Shown piece after piece: positions 1 through 9,158 of a stretch of DNA of 64,000 nucleotides. Under the pieces are notes generated by a model. It was given only the letters and a program-made list of their open reading frames with translations, made no database searches and was not told the origin of the DNA. Source of the DNA: Flavobacteriales bacterium (lineage in GTDB: Bacteria; Bacteroidota; Bacteroidia; UBA10329); assembly GCA_020635535.1 (NCBI GenBank), contig JACJZP010000005.1:62001-126000 (forward strand), given 5' to 3'. Position 1 is the first letter of the stretch; every line of letters starts with the position of its first letter. A program made the position numbers and the translations under genes.

Positions 1-10
1 ACTTAGTGGG

Positions 11-3000
11 TCATCGCAGAAGAGTTACACCACCACGATAGGTATGTGCTTCACCGTTCTGGTCGTAAATGCGAATCAGATAGACGTAAACACCCATTTC
101 AACTTCCCGGTCCATATACCAACCTTTCCAAGGCTCGTCAATGTTTCCGGTGTAATAGATCTCTTCTCCCCAACGGTCGTAGATCGTCATTTCAAATGTG
201 TCCCATTTCACACCTTCTCCATAAGGCCGGAAATAATCATTTCGACCATCACCGTTAGGGGTAAAGGAGTTAGGGATGTAGAACATAACGTCTGGGTCTA
301 TTTGTATTCTTCTGCTCGTATTGTCTACACATCCATGAATCGTTTCAACAGTAAGCCAAACAACATAGATTCCTGTGTCTGTATACGTGTAAACCGGGTT
401 TTGCTCCGTGGAGCCATCGCCAGTTCCAAAATCCCATTCCCAAGAACTGATATCATAGACTGAGAGGTCTGTGAATTCAATAGTTGCCTGAAGAATATTG
501 GTTCTTTCAGGATCCATATTGAAATTAGCAACAGGCAGAGGGAAAACTTCTATGTAGTCGGTTTTTATCGTGTCTGACACACAGCCATCAGCAGTTACAA
601 CCGAGAGAGAAACATCGTAGGTACCCGCACCAGAGAAGGTGTGCGAAGGATTCTGACTGTTACTTGTGTTGGTGCCAGAATTGGAATCTCCGAATGTCCA
701 ACTCCAAGATGCTGGAGCTGGTGATGTTTGGTCAATGAAGTTAACGGTGTGTTCATGGCAGCCAGACAACTCGTCACCAACAAAATCAACCACCGGAAGA
801 TCGAACACCGTAACTGTACTTGAAGCAGTTGCGGGAGGAGTGGTACAACCATCCACAACAATGAATTGATATGTAGTTGTTGCCGAAGGTTGAACTTGTA
901 ACGGAAGCTGAACAGGATTGAAATTATCGGGTGCCAGATAGTAAGTGTAATTTCCATCACCTCCAGAGGCAAGAACGTTCAAAACCGCAAAGTCATAAGG
1001 ACAAATACCAGTATCTGGGCTGGCCAAGGGCCTAGTTACAGTGAGCGTAAGAGGAGGCAGTACTTCAACAGTGACATATTTCGGAACAGACGTACATCCA
1101 TTTGCATCGGTGCCAATGAAAGTGTAAGTGGTGGTAACTACTGGTGAAACAGTTGGATTTTGTAGTGTCCCGTTAAGCGTTGGGTCGGCAGGGTCTGCAA
1201 CCCAGTTGAAGGTCGTATAAGGTTGTGTGCCTCCTGCCAATACTGCACCAAGATCAGATGATTGCCCAATGCAAATAGGCGAAGCCGATACAGATAGTGT
1301 AGCATTAACGGCCGTAGGTTCCGAAATGGTGGTGGAAGCTGTTGCCAAACATCCGGCATCATCGGTAACGGTCACAGTATATGACCCAGCACAAAGACCG
1401 GTTGCAGTGGCCGTGTTCTGCGTAGGGGTTGAATTCCAAGAATAAGACAATGGTGGAATAGCTCCTGCATTTGCCTGTACCGTTGCCTCTCCATCGCAAG
1501 CTTGGAAACAGGTAGCGTCTGTAACTGAACTTATGGATGCGCTGAAGCCTGGAGTAGAAGTTATATCCACATCAACACTGGTCGTACAACCGTTGTCATC
1601 TGATGCAGTAACCGTGTAAGTTCCAGGTAACAAGCCAGTTGCTGTTGCTGCGTTTTGAGCTGGAGTTGAACTCCAATTGTAGGAATAATCCAATGCCACG
1701 GTTCCTCCAGATGCAGTTGCAGTGGCTGCACCATCAGGGTTTCCACAAGTAGATTGTTGGTCCATGGCTGCACTAATGCTCATAGCAGTTGGTTCCGCAA
1801 TAACGACCTGTGCTGTTGTAATACAGCCACTGGCATCTGCCACTCCAACATTGTAAGTACCCGCACAGAGACCTGAAGCTGTTGCTGTTGTCTGTGTCTG
1901 AGGGTCATCCCAGATCATACCAATAGGGGCCGTTCCATTTTGGACGTCAACCGTTGCAGTTCCATCGCACAGCCCATTACAGGAAACATCACTGAAAGCT
2001 GAAATTGAAGCGGTTATGGACCCAGGATCCAATCCAACTATTACAGAGTTGGTAGACTGACATCCACCAGCATCCGTTAAAGTAACGTTGTATGTGCCAG
2101 CATCAAGACCGGTTGCGGTTTGAGTTGTTTGAGCATTTGGGTCATCCCACAGGTAGGTGAAAGGAGCATTTCCATCCACTGGAGTTGCAGTGGCGGTTCC
2201 ATTGGCTGCAGAGCATACAGCATCAGTACTGGACATGTCTGGCGGAGACAAAGAACCTGATGTAAGACCCACGGTAATGCTTTCAGTGGCTGTACATCCG
2301 GTGGCATCGGTCACGGAAACATCATAATTTCCCGCTGCCAGTCCAGTTGCAGTTTGACCACTTTGAGATGGAGTAGTATTCCATGAATAACTGTAAGGTG
2401 CAACGCCTCCGGAAGGAGTAACGGTGGCAGTACCATCATTTCCCACACAGGATGCGTCCGTAGAAGAGGGGGTCAAGGTAATTTCGACAACATTTATGAT
2501 TGCATTGGCACTGGCAGAGCAGTTGCCATCATTTCCTGTCACGGTGTAAGTGGTAGTTGCTGATGGGGTGGCATCAACTGAAATGCCCGTTGTTGCAGAG
2601 AGTCCAGCTGCAGGAGACCAAGTATAGGTCATTCCCGAATTTGGACTACTGGCAGTAAGTGTTGTAGTGGTTCCACTGCAGACATCAACATTGGTTGGTG
2701 CCACGCTAACAGAAACTGTACTGTTCTGAGTAACCGTAACCTGATCGGTAACGGTAACAACCGCCCCATCGCAGTTTGTATAAACCACTTCGGCATCATA
2801 AGTGGTGGTGGCACTGGGACAAACATTCACCGAAAGACCATTTCCGACAACTGTTCCTCCATCGTACCAGGTTACCACGTAATTCGGAGCACCGCTGGGC
2901 GTAAATCGCCAAGCCTCATTATTTGCGGTCCAAGGTCCAGTATTTCTGCCAGGAGGAGTAACGCCATTTGCACCCGTTGCGTCTTGAATTCCAATCACGG

Positions 3001-3706
3001 CATTCCCACTGTTCCAGCTACTGCAAGTTTCCTTCTGTTGAATGTAAACCTCAATTACGTTGGTGGTTTCATAGAGAACTATCTGCTGAGTTGTGTGCTT
3101 ACACTCTCCACCAAATAATCCTTGACAATCACAATCGAAGTGAGCAACGTTGTTAAAACTTGCTACAAACATTCTACAAGGAGCTGTTCCTTGGATAAAA
3201 TAGCTGATATCGCCCTCCACACTAGGGTCAATATCATGATAGGCTCCCATTATGGAGTTGTTGTAAAGCCCGCCAGGTGGCGGACCGGGTGTTGGGCATG
3301 AAGCAGAATATGACCAAGCGCAGAACTGGGTGGCCTGGGTGACGTCAAACGTTAGGAGACCATTGGCCCCAATAACAATTTGATTATAGACATTACCATA
3401 AAAGCAAAAATTAAAAGGTAGATTGATGATGTCTCCCCAGATGTCGTCTGTGTTTATGAACTGAGCTGTACCTCCAGTGAATGGAGCAGGTGGTGCATAG
3501 GGTACAGATGAAACTGTATAGGCAGTGGTGGCACCGGTTTCAAGAACTGAGGCTGTTAGATCAACACAGGTGACGTTGCAGTCAACAGATTGGTTTGGAC
3601 CGCAGGTGATCTCTGGGCATCCGGGTTGGGCCAAGGCCTCAGATGAGCATAGAATTGTCAGGAATAAACTGGCTAAGAAAAAGCGGAAAATATTCAGATC
3701 ATACAC
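11..3706 (-). CDS. Large SprB-repeat/PKD surface adhesin with gliding-associated (T9SS type B) C-terminal domain
   Basis: Predicted secreted adhesin of 1231 aa, probably exported by the type IX system. It has a signal peptide (about residues 1-27), an N-terminal nidogen-like globular region (about 60-275), five SprB-type repeats of about 65-70 aa (near 417-480, 494-557, 574-637, 649-716, 730-796; each has a DGTA-like start and a TDxxGC end), two PKD-like domains (about 970-1055 and 1057-1137) and a CHU_C domain (1141-1231) opening with the SFTPNGDG motif. The start is GTG, directly after an in-frame TAG, and no ATG lies near. It is last in a minus-strand run behind an ECF sigma factor, 27 nt after a paralogous adhesin. 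The family is known from gliding motility (SprB); a role here in adhesion or gliding is inference. Confidence 0.88.
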   Translation of the reverse strand: MYDLNIFRFFLASLFLTILCSSEALAQPGCPEITCGPNQSVDCNVTCVDLTASVLETGATTAYTVSSVPYAPPAPFTGGTAQFINTDDIWGDIINLPFNFCFYGNVYNQIVIGANGLLTFDVTQATQFCAWSYSASCPTPGPPPGGLYNNSIMGAYHDIDPSVEGDISYFIQGTAPCRMFVASFNNVAHFDCDCQGLFGGECKHTTQQIVLYETTNVIEVYIQQKETCSSWNSGNAVIGIQDATGANGVTPPGRNTGPWTANNEAWRFTPSGAPNYVVTWYDGGTVVGNGLSVNVCPSATTTYDAEVVYTNCDGAVVTVTDQVTVTQNSTVSVSVAPTNVDVCSGTTTTLTASSPNSGMTYTWSPAAGLSATTGISVDATPSATTTYTVTGNDGNCSASANAIINVVEITLTPSSTDASCVGNDGTATVTPSGGVAPYSYSWNTTPSQSGQTATGLAAGNYDVSVTDATGCTATESITVGLTSGSLSPPDMSSTDAVCSAANGTATATPVDGNAPFTYLWDDPNAQTTQTATGLDAGTYNVTLTDAGGCQSTNSVIVGLDPGSITASISAFSDVSCNGLCDGTATVDVQNGTAPIGMIWDDPQTQTTATASGLCAGTYNVGVADASGCITTAQVVIAEPTAMSISAAMDQQSTCGNPDGAATATASGGTVALDYSYNWSSTPAQNAATATGLLPGTYTVTASDDNGCTTSVDVDITSTPGFSASISSVTDATCFQACDGEATVQANAGAIPPLSYSWNSTPTQNTATATGLCAGSYTVTVTDDAGCLATASTTISEPTAVNATLSVSASPICIGQSSDLGAVLAGGTQPYTTFNWVADPADPTLNGTLQNPTVSPVVTTTYTFIGTDANGCTSVPKYVTVEVLPPLTLTVTRPLASPDTGICPYDFAVLNVLASGGDGNYTYYLAPDNFNPVQLPLQVQPSATTTYQFIVVDGCTTPPATASSTVTVFDLPVVDFVGDELSGCHEHTVNFIDQTSPAPASWSWTFGDSNSGTNTSNSQNPSHTFSGAGTYDVSLSVVTADGCVSDTIKTDYIEVFPLPVANFNMDPERTNILQATIEFTDLSVYDISSWEWDFGTGDGSTEQNPVYTYTDTGIYVVWLTVETIHGCVDNTSRRIQIDPDVMFYIPNSFTPNGDGRNDYFRPYGEGVKWDTFEMTIYDRWGEEIYYTGNIDEPWKGWYMDREVEMGVYVYLIRIYDQNGEAHTYRGGVTLLR

Positions 3707-3733
3707 CTCCTAACAACTTTGGTCACTCAATCT

Positions 3734-5977
3734 TTACTTGTGTCTGTAGATAGTTACGGTTCCGGAAACGGTCTTGGGCTCAAACGTATTGAATTTCTTT
3801 AAAGTGAACACGTAAACATACATTCCCTGTTTCATTGGTTTCAGGGTATTTCGGTCATTGCCATCCCACTGCTTGGTAGGATTGTCGGTTTGCCATACCA
3901 ACTTGCCCCACCGGTCATAGATCTTTGCGTTGTAGCTTTCGTATTCAAAATTCTGACCAACGGGGCCCCAGGTGTCATTCAATCCATCTCCATCAGGAGT
4001 AAATCCGCTTGGAACATAGAATGTGAACATAGGGTCAACTTCAATGTATCCGAAGGTTGTGTCAGCACACCCATATCGGGCTTCATTGTAAGCAATGAGC
4101 ATAACCAGAAATACTCCAGATGTGTCGTACGAATGAATTGGATTCTCTTCGTAAGAGATGTCACCATCGCCAAAATGCCATTCATAGGTAATTGATGCAG
4201 AACTCTCGTTGTCGAATTGAACTTCCGGGTCAGTGAATTCTTCTGGTTTGGATCTACTTAGGAAACTTGCAACAGGAGGATTGATAAGATCAACCTCGAT
4301 AGAACCTTCAATTGTACAGCCGTTTGAATCGGTAACAAGAACAGAATACTCTCCATAAGAAAGATTGGAGATCATGCTCCATGCATATGTTACATCGTCA
4401 ATACTGTAGTTTGAAGAATCTCCTCCAAGACTGTTCCATTTGTAGTCATAAGGAATTACGCCACCTTGCATTTCAGCTCGTACTGCACCATTCTTGTACA
4501 GACAAGTGTCAGCACCAGAACTAAGGTCAAGAACCAGCGGAAGAGGTTCCAGAACACTCAACGTGGTGTCTTTCATGCAGTTCTGAGCATCTGTAACGGT
4601 TATGGTATATGCTCCAGGCGGAAGAAATCCTATTGAATCGGTTGTTTGCTGTAGAGGATCGTTCCATTGGTACTCATAAGGAGGAACACTTCCGGCCGCA
4701 TCAACCCAAGCCCGGCCGTTATCATCGCCATTACAGAGTATGTCTGTATGGTTGGCGCTTATCACCAGATCTGTAGGTTGCCCAATGATAACATTCAGCG
4801 ATGTTTGACAACCCACCTGGTCGGTAACGGTTACGCTGTATGTGCCAGCAGGCAGGTCTGTAAGCGAATCTACACCATAGACACCGTTAACCTGTTGAAC
4901 CTGATTTCCGTTTCCGTCAGCCAGACTGAGCGACACCGGATAGTTGCTACCAATCGGGTCGACTGTGATGGTCCCATCCGCATAACCGAAACAAGAAGCA
5001 TCATCAGAAGTTGCAGTTATGTTTACGTTGCCCAAGGTTACAAGAATAGAGTCAATGGCCGGTTCATTATTGCATGGGTAATCCCACTCGCAGTAGTACC
5101 AGGTTGCTTGTGTTGGAGAAACTGTAATTGAAGTAGTTGTACCCAGCTGATTGCCATTCTCATCATACCAAAGTAGGTTGTTGTTGGTGGTTACCGGTTC
5201 CGGATCGAATGGAATTGGATTAACCGTGTATCCTCCGATGCCGTTGGGTACAAACTCATAGCCATCATTGTTTACCGCCCATTGAGTAGGGAAGTTCCGG
5301 CCTGGAACGATGTGTCCAACAGTTCCGTCAATGTTTTCCAGCCCTTGAATTGCAGCTCCTCCATTCCATGTTGTACACAGAGGTTTACTTGTAATGTGCA
5401 TTTCAATTCTATTGGAGGTTTCGTAGAGCACAAGCTGGTTGGTGAACTCCAAAGTTGTGCAGCTGAACATGGCAACAGCATCGTAGGTTACCACAAAACG
5501 TCTGTTGGGGGCAATGCCACAGGTAACTGAACTCACGGTTCCGCTTACTCCTGGGTTAGTGTCTTGCCAAGGGAACATTATCTTATTGTTGCATGTGAAC
5601 GTTGGACTGGGAGCAGCCGCATTGATAGACCATTGCGAACCACCTCCTGCCTGTGTAAGGTCGAATGTGATATAACTGTTGGACGAAATGACGCACTGAT
5701 TGTAGGTATTTCCGTAGTAATCGAAATTGAATCCTAAATCAACAATGCCCGTATGCTGGTCATCAGAAAGCGTGTATGTTGCAGGTTGGGGATTCTGTCC
5801 ACTACCACCATTCAAAACCGCAGTGAGTGTAACCGGTGTTCCGTTACACACTGACGTGTCTGGTGGGCCAACATCTATGGACTGGGCTTTCGATATTGAA
5901 ATGCCGGCAAGAACCAAGGCCACCGTCATTACAAGAACCGGTGCCAAGTTGAAGGTTGATGAGTTTATCTTATTCAT
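3734..5977 (-). CDS. SprB-repeat/PKD surface protein with gliding-associated C-terminal domain
   Basis: Secreted protein of 747 aa. I chose the ATG at 5977, since the reading frame reaches six codons further only through a TTG. Signal peptide about 1-31 (ends SKAQ). A nidogen-like N-terminal region (about 66-245) resembles that of the adjacent 1231-aa protein, sharing the LGFNFDYYGNTYNQ-type, LVLYET and PGRN signatures. Then come three SprB-like repeats (about 325-397, 410-475, 487-562), one PKD domain (567-648, with FGDGD) and a CHU_C domain (651-747, SGFTPDGDG motif). It lies 41 nt behind the PKD/CHU_C membrane protein gene and 27 nt before the larger adhesin, so the two adhesins look like a diverged tandem duplication in one operon. 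Confidence 0.87.
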   Translation of the reverse strand: MNKINSSTFNLAPVLVMTVALVLAGISISKAQSIDVGPPDTSVCNGTPVTLTAVLNGGSGQNPQPATYTLSDDQHTGIVDLGFNFDYYGNTYNQCVISSNSYITFDLTQAGGGSQWSINAAAPSPTFTCNNKIMFPWQDTNPGVSGTVSSVTCGIAPNRRFVVTYDAVAMFSCTTLEFTNQLVLYETSNRIEMHITSKPLCTTWNGGAAIQGLENIDGTVGHIVPGRNFPTQWAVNNDGYEFVPNGIGGYTVNPIPFDPEPVTTNNNLLWYDENGNQLGTTTSITVSPTQATWYYCEWDYPCNNEPAIDSILVTLGNVNITATSDDASCFGYADGTITVDPIGSNYPVSLSLADGNGNQVQQVNGVYGVDSLTDLPAGTYSVTVTDQVGCQTSLNVIIGQPTDLVISANHTDILCNGDDNGRAWVDAAGSVPPYEYQWNDPLQQTTDSIGFLPPGAYTITVTDAQNCMKDTTLSVLEPLPLVLDLSSGADTCLYKNGAVRAEMQGGVIPYDYKWNSLGGDSSNYSIDDVTYAWSMISNLSYGEYSVLVTDSNGCTIEGSIEVDLINPPVASFLSRSKPEEFTDPEVQFDNESSASITYEWHFGDGDISYEENPIHSYDTSGVFLVMLIAYNEARYGCADTTFGYIEVDPMFTFYVPSGFTPDGDGLNDTWGPVGQNFEYESYNAKIYDRWGKLVWQTDNPTKQWDGNDRNTLKPMKQGMYVYVFTLKKFNTFEPKTVSGTVTIYRHK

Positions 5978-6018
5978 GGGTTTACCTTGGGGCAATTTTC
6001 AAAGATACAAAGTTGTAC

Positions 6019-7323
6019 TTAGCGGGTTAGTTGAATGGTCTCTGTAAAGACGCGGTTTTTAACAACATTTTCTTGAAGTACAACCGTCCATACATAAATT
6101 CCATTCTCAAGTTCAATGCCTGAGTTGTTCAGGGTTCCATTCCAAGCGTATGAAGCATCTTCTGTGCGGAAAACAACCTGACCGGTTTTTGGATTTTGAA
6201 TTGTCATCTCGAAAGGAACACCCATTTCTGGAAGTGCTTTCGGTATGAATGTCTCGTTTATTCCGTCTCCATTCGGTGTAAAAGCCTCTGGCGCCAACAG
6301 TTTGAATTTGCCAGTGCTGAACTTCTGATCAACGCTTGTTGAGCAGCCGAAGTTGTTCGTGACGGTAAGTTTGGCTACATGTTCTCCGGCATCTCTGAAC
6401 AAATGCGTTGCGGTGTTTCCTGAAATCTTAGAACCATCAGAGAAACTCCAGTAAGCGCGTTCGCCAACTTGGGTAGCTGTGCTGAATATATAAAGTGGAA
6501 TTGCTTCATATCCGGCCAATTTTCTTTCAGCAGAGAAGATGGGAGCCGGAGCGGGGTTGACTTTTATATCCAACGTTTTTTCAACGCTGCCTGATTTTCC
6601 TTCGCTCCGCAGTACAACTGAATATGTGCCTGCAACCGCGTAGCTGTGAATCGGGTCTTTTTCCGAGCTTGTGCTTCCATCACCAAAATCCCAGGTCAAG
6701 GCTTTGGCATCTTTTGATGACTCATTGATGAAACTCACATCTTGATTAACACAAGCGGTTACAGCGCTTGCAAAGAAGTCCACCGTTATCGGATTCTGAT
6801 CAGCAACAACTGGCTTCATTACAATGGTCTCAGATTCTGCTTTTTCAGATTTGTGTACAACTTCAGCAGTGGTTTCCGTAGGGGCAACCTCCGAAATGCG
6901 GATTATCTCCTCATCAACATCTGAGACCTCTTGGTTGGATTCATTGCCTTCAATACGTTTCTGAGTTGTTGTGTTAACGTCAGATTTTTCTGAATTCAAG
7001 GCGACTTCATCTGTTTCTTGTTCAGTAACTTTTTGTTGAGTTTCGGATTCTTGGTGTCCGGCAGTTGGTGTGTTAACCTCAACCTGTTCAGACTGCGTGA
7101 TCTGGTCATTGTCTTTGTTCAAGTACAACACGGTTGCAACAGTAACAACGGCAACGGTGACAACGGCAGCCAGTTTCCAACCTAAATTAGAACTTCCAGC
7201 ATTGGAAGCTGGGGCAGGGTTGGTAGGGAGTTGTTTCTCAAACGCTGCCCAAGCTCCGGCATCGTAAGGCGCCTCGAAATTCTCGAGTGCTTCCCTGATC
7301 TTATCGTCAAATGAATTATTCAT
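6019..7323 (-). CDS. Membrane-anchored PKD protein with CHU_C domain, adjacent to ECF sigma factor (possible anti-sigma/sensor)
   Basis: 434 aa with no N-terminal signal peptide. A short cytoplasmic segment (1-50) holds a DAGAWAAFEKQL motif of the kind seen at the N-termini of many Bacteroidota membrane proteins encoded beside ECF sigma factors. It is followed by one transmembrane helix (about 51-68), a long acidic Thr/Glu-rich linker (about 70-175), two PKD-like domains (about 181-255, with WDFGDGS, and 262-336) and a CHU_C domain (341-432, AFTPNGDG). It starts 6 nt after the sigma factor gene, so the two are almost certainly cotranscribed. The topology resembles an anti-sigma factor with a periplasmic sensor, but no recognised anti-sigma domain is visible and this role is inference. 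A T9SS-type C-terminal domain on an anchored protein is odd. Confidence 0.82.
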   Translation of the reverse strand: MNNSFDDKIREALENFEAPYDAGAWAAFEKQLPTNPAPASNAGSSNLGWKLAAVVTVAVVTVATVLYLNKDNDQITQSEQVEVNTPTAGHQESETQQKVTEQETDEVALNSEKSDVNTTTQKRIEGNESNQEVSDVDEEIIRISEVAPTETTAEVVHKSEKAESETIVMKPVVADQNPITVDFFASAVTACVNQDVSFINESSKDAKALTWDFGDGSTSSEKDPIHSYAVAGTYSVVLRSEGKSGSVEKTLDIKVNPAPAPIFSAERKLAGYEAIPLYIFSTATQVGERAYWSFSDGSKISGNTATHLFRDAGEHVAKLTVTNNFGCSTSVDQKFSTGKFKLLAPEAFTPNGDGINETFIPKALPEMGVPFEMTIQNPKTGQVVFRTEDASYAWNGTLNNSGIELENGIYVWTVVLQENVVKNRVFTETIQLTR

Positions 7324-7329
7324 GTATCG

Positions 7330-7905
7330 TTATAGTCGATCGGCAAATTGTTTTTTCAGGAGCTTCTTCATATTCATCCTTGCCTTGGCAAGATTTGATT
7401 TGGAAGTTCCTATGCTAATTCCCAACTCGTCAGCAATTTCCTGATGCGAGTAATTCTCCATTACATAGAGGTTGAATACCATTTGATATGCTGGAGAAAG
7501 TTGCTGCATCGCTTGTATGACGTGCTTTGGTTGAATGGTTTCCTCTTCTGGGTCTAAAAATTCATGTTCGTCCTTATCATCAGCCAGATTCAGCACCTGA
7601 TGGTCGTCATCTGGTACAAAATCCTGGTGCTTTTTCCGCCTGAATGAGTCGATTGCATTGTTCGTGAAAATCCGTCTCACCCAACCTTCAAAAGAACCAT
7701 CGTGCTTGTATTTGTGGAGGTTTCCAAAGAGTTTGATGAATCCTTCCTGAACAAGTTCTTTTCCTTGATCCAGGTCTCTTGTATACCTCATGCAAACACC
7801 CAACATCTTTCCGTAGAACATCTCGTAGACCTTCTGCTGGCATCTGCGGTCGTTTTTCAGACAACCGGCTATCAGATCTTGAAGCTCTTGGTCAGTTGGT
7901 TGCAC
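7330..7905 (-). CDS. RNA polymerase sigma-70 factor, ECF subfamily
   Basis: 191 aa ECF sigma factor. Region 2 (about 25-92) includes the GWVRRIFTNNAIDSFRRKK segment typical of sigma2. Region 4 (about 133-183) has a helix-turn-helix with YSHQEIADELGISIGTSKS. The linker between them (about 95-128) is highly acidic. It heads a minus-strand run with a PKD/CHU_C membrane protein (6 nt away) and two SprB-repeat adhesins, so the natural hypothesis is control of surface adhesin expression. Its own upstream region has a vegetative-type box (TAACTTTG at 7986-7993), which argues against purely autogenous transcription. Targets cannot be read from the window. Confidence 0.92.
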   Translation of the reverse strand: MQPTDQELQDLIAGCLKNDRRCQQKVYEMFYGKMLGVCMRYTRDLDQGKELVQEGFIKLFGNLHKYKHDGSFEGWVRRIFTNNAIDSFRRKKHQDFVPDDDHQVLNLADDKDEHEFLDPEEETIQPKHVIQAMQQLSPAYQMVFNLYVMENYSHQEIADELGISIGTSKSNLAKARMNMKKLLKKQFADRL

Positions 7906-7985
7906 GTGCTTAGTTAACGAGGGTGAATTTGGCAGGTTGCCTGCTTACCCAACGTTTTTAACCCAAGGTGAACAGACCGTGTTGC

Positions 7986-7993
7986 CAAAGTTA
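7986..7993 (-). promoter_or_regulatory. Probable -7 box upstream of the sigma factor operon
   Basis: On the minus strand this reads TAACTTTG, a match to the Bacteroidota housekeeping -7 consensus TAnnTTTG, 80 nt upstream of the sigma factor ATG. No clear TTG is seen 17-21 nt upstream of it; a TTTTC stretch is the nearest candidate. Confidence 0.4.
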
Positions 7994-8028
7994 AATTCTA
8001 TCTCGTTGAAAACTGACTTCTATCTGCT

Positions 8029-8058
8029 TTTGGTCGTTCGGTAGGTTTTCTACATTTG
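8029..8058 (+). promoter_or_regulatory. Promoter of mdh (TTTG-N18-TACATTTG)
   Basis: TTTG at 8029-8032 and TACATTTG at 8051-8058 with an 18-nt spacer fit the Bacteroidota sigma-ABfr consensus in sequence and spacing. Transcription would begin about 8063, giving a leader of roughly 55-60 nt that contains a small hairpin. Confidence 0.65.
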
Positions 8059-8088
8059 CGCCCTGTCCTGAGCATAGCCGAAGGGGCG
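8059..8088. repeat. REP-like hairpin in the mdh leader
   Basis: CGCCC at 8059-8063 pairs with GGGCG at 8084-8088. The enclosed sequence (CTGTCCTGAGC... then GCCGAAGGGG) resembles a short interspersed motif that I associate with dispersed repeats in many bacterial genomes. Only this copy was noticed here, so repeat status is tentative. Confidence 0.3.
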
Positions 8089-8120
8089 TTTCAGAAACGA
8101 TAATCCAAACAGATCATACC

Positions 8121-9056
8121 ATGAAAGTTACAGTAGTAGGAGCAGGAGCGGTAGGTGCAAGTTGCGCTGAGTATATCGCCATTAAAGACTTTGCTTCAGA
8201 AGTTGTTTTAGTAGATATTAAAGAAGGATTTGCCGAAGGAAAGGCAATGGATCTTATGCAGTGTGCTACACTGAACGGATTCGATACGAAGATCACAGGT
8301 GTTACCAACGATTATTCGAAGACGGCTGGTAGCGATATTGCTGTTATTACAAGTGGTATTCCGCGTAAGCCGGGAATGACAAGAGAGGAGTTGATCGGTA
8401 TCAACGCTGGAATTGTAAAAACTGTTGCTACCAACCTTATCAAGTATTCTCCAGAGGTCATCATTATTGTGGTAAGTAACCCAATGGATACCATGACATA
8501 CTTGGCACACAAAGCAACTGGACTTCCAAAGAACAGGATCATTGGTATGGGCGGTGCGTTGGATAGCGCTCGTTTCAAGTACCGTTTGAGCGAGGCATTG
8601 GATTGCCCAGCATCAGATGTTGCGGGTATGGTTATAGGTGGACACAGCGATACGGGCATGCTTCCACTTACTCGACTGGCTGTAAGAAACGGTGTTCCGG
8701 TTTCTGAATTCCTTTCTGAGGAGAAGCTTTCTGAAGTAGCTGAAGCAACCAAGGTTGGTGGTGCCACCCTTACCAAGTTGCTCGGTACAAGTGCTTGGTA
8801 TGCCCCAGGCGCGGCAGTTTCTGCTTTGGTTCAGGCAATTGCTTGCGACCAGAAGAAAATGTTCCCATGCTCAGCATTGCTGGAGGGAGAATATGGATTG
8901 AGCGACCTTTGCATCGGTGTTCCAGTAATTCTTGGAAAGAACGGAATTGAGAAAATTGTTGAGGTTGAGCTGAACGCTGACGAAAAGGCCAAGCTTGCTG
9001 AAAGCGCAGAGGGTGTTCGTAAGACAAACGGATTGTTGGAAGAGGCAACTGCCTAA
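8121..9056 (+). CDS. mdh: Malate dehydrogenase
   Basis: NAD-dependent malate dehydrogenase of the LDH-like type (311 aa, usual length), interconverting malate and oxaloacetate in the TCA cycle. Visible features: Rossmann motif GAGAVG at 7-12, Asp32 as the likely NAD-ribose ligand (NAD preference), substrate-binding arginines at 82, 88 and 151, Asn120, and the proton-relay His175 in IGGHSDTGM. Arg82 in GIPRKPGM distinguishes it from lactate dehydrogenase. It is monocistronic, with a consensus promoter upstream and a strong intrinsic terminator at 9080-9111, and is divergent from the sigma factor operon. Confidence 0.97.
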   Translation: MKVTVVGAGAVGASCAEYIAIKDFASEVVLVDIKEGFAEGKAMDLMQCATLNGFDTKITGVTNDYSKTAGSDIAVITSGIPRKPGMTREELIGINAGIVKTVATNLIKYSPEVIIIVVSNPMDTMTYLAHKATGLPKNRIIGMGGALDSARFKYRLSEALDCPASDVAGMVIGGHSDTGMLPLTRLAVRNGVPVSEFLSEEKLSEVAEATKVGGATLTKLLGTSAWYAPGAAVSALVQAIACDQKKMFPCSALLEGEYGLSDLCIGVPVILGKNGIEKIVEVELNADEKAKLAESAEGVRKTNGLLEEATA

Positions 9057-9079
9057 TAACTGTCGATTGTGGATTTACT

Positions 9080-9111
9080 GAAGCCCTGCCGATTGGTGGG
9101 GCTTCTTTTTT
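9080..9111 (+). terminator. Intrinsic terminator of mdh
   Basis: GAAGCCC (9080-9086) pairs with GGGCTTC (9099-9105), followed by a T run. Confidence 0.85.
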
Positions 9112-9158
9112 GATCGGTTTCGGTTTTAAATTTGAACAGCGGTAATCATCGCTTTTGT

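Noticed and set aside
1471..2460. Repetitive DNA within the large adhesin gene as a CRISPR or mobile repeat
   Set aside because: The repetition follows the protein-level SprB repeats (about 65-70 aa, diverged) and stays in frame.
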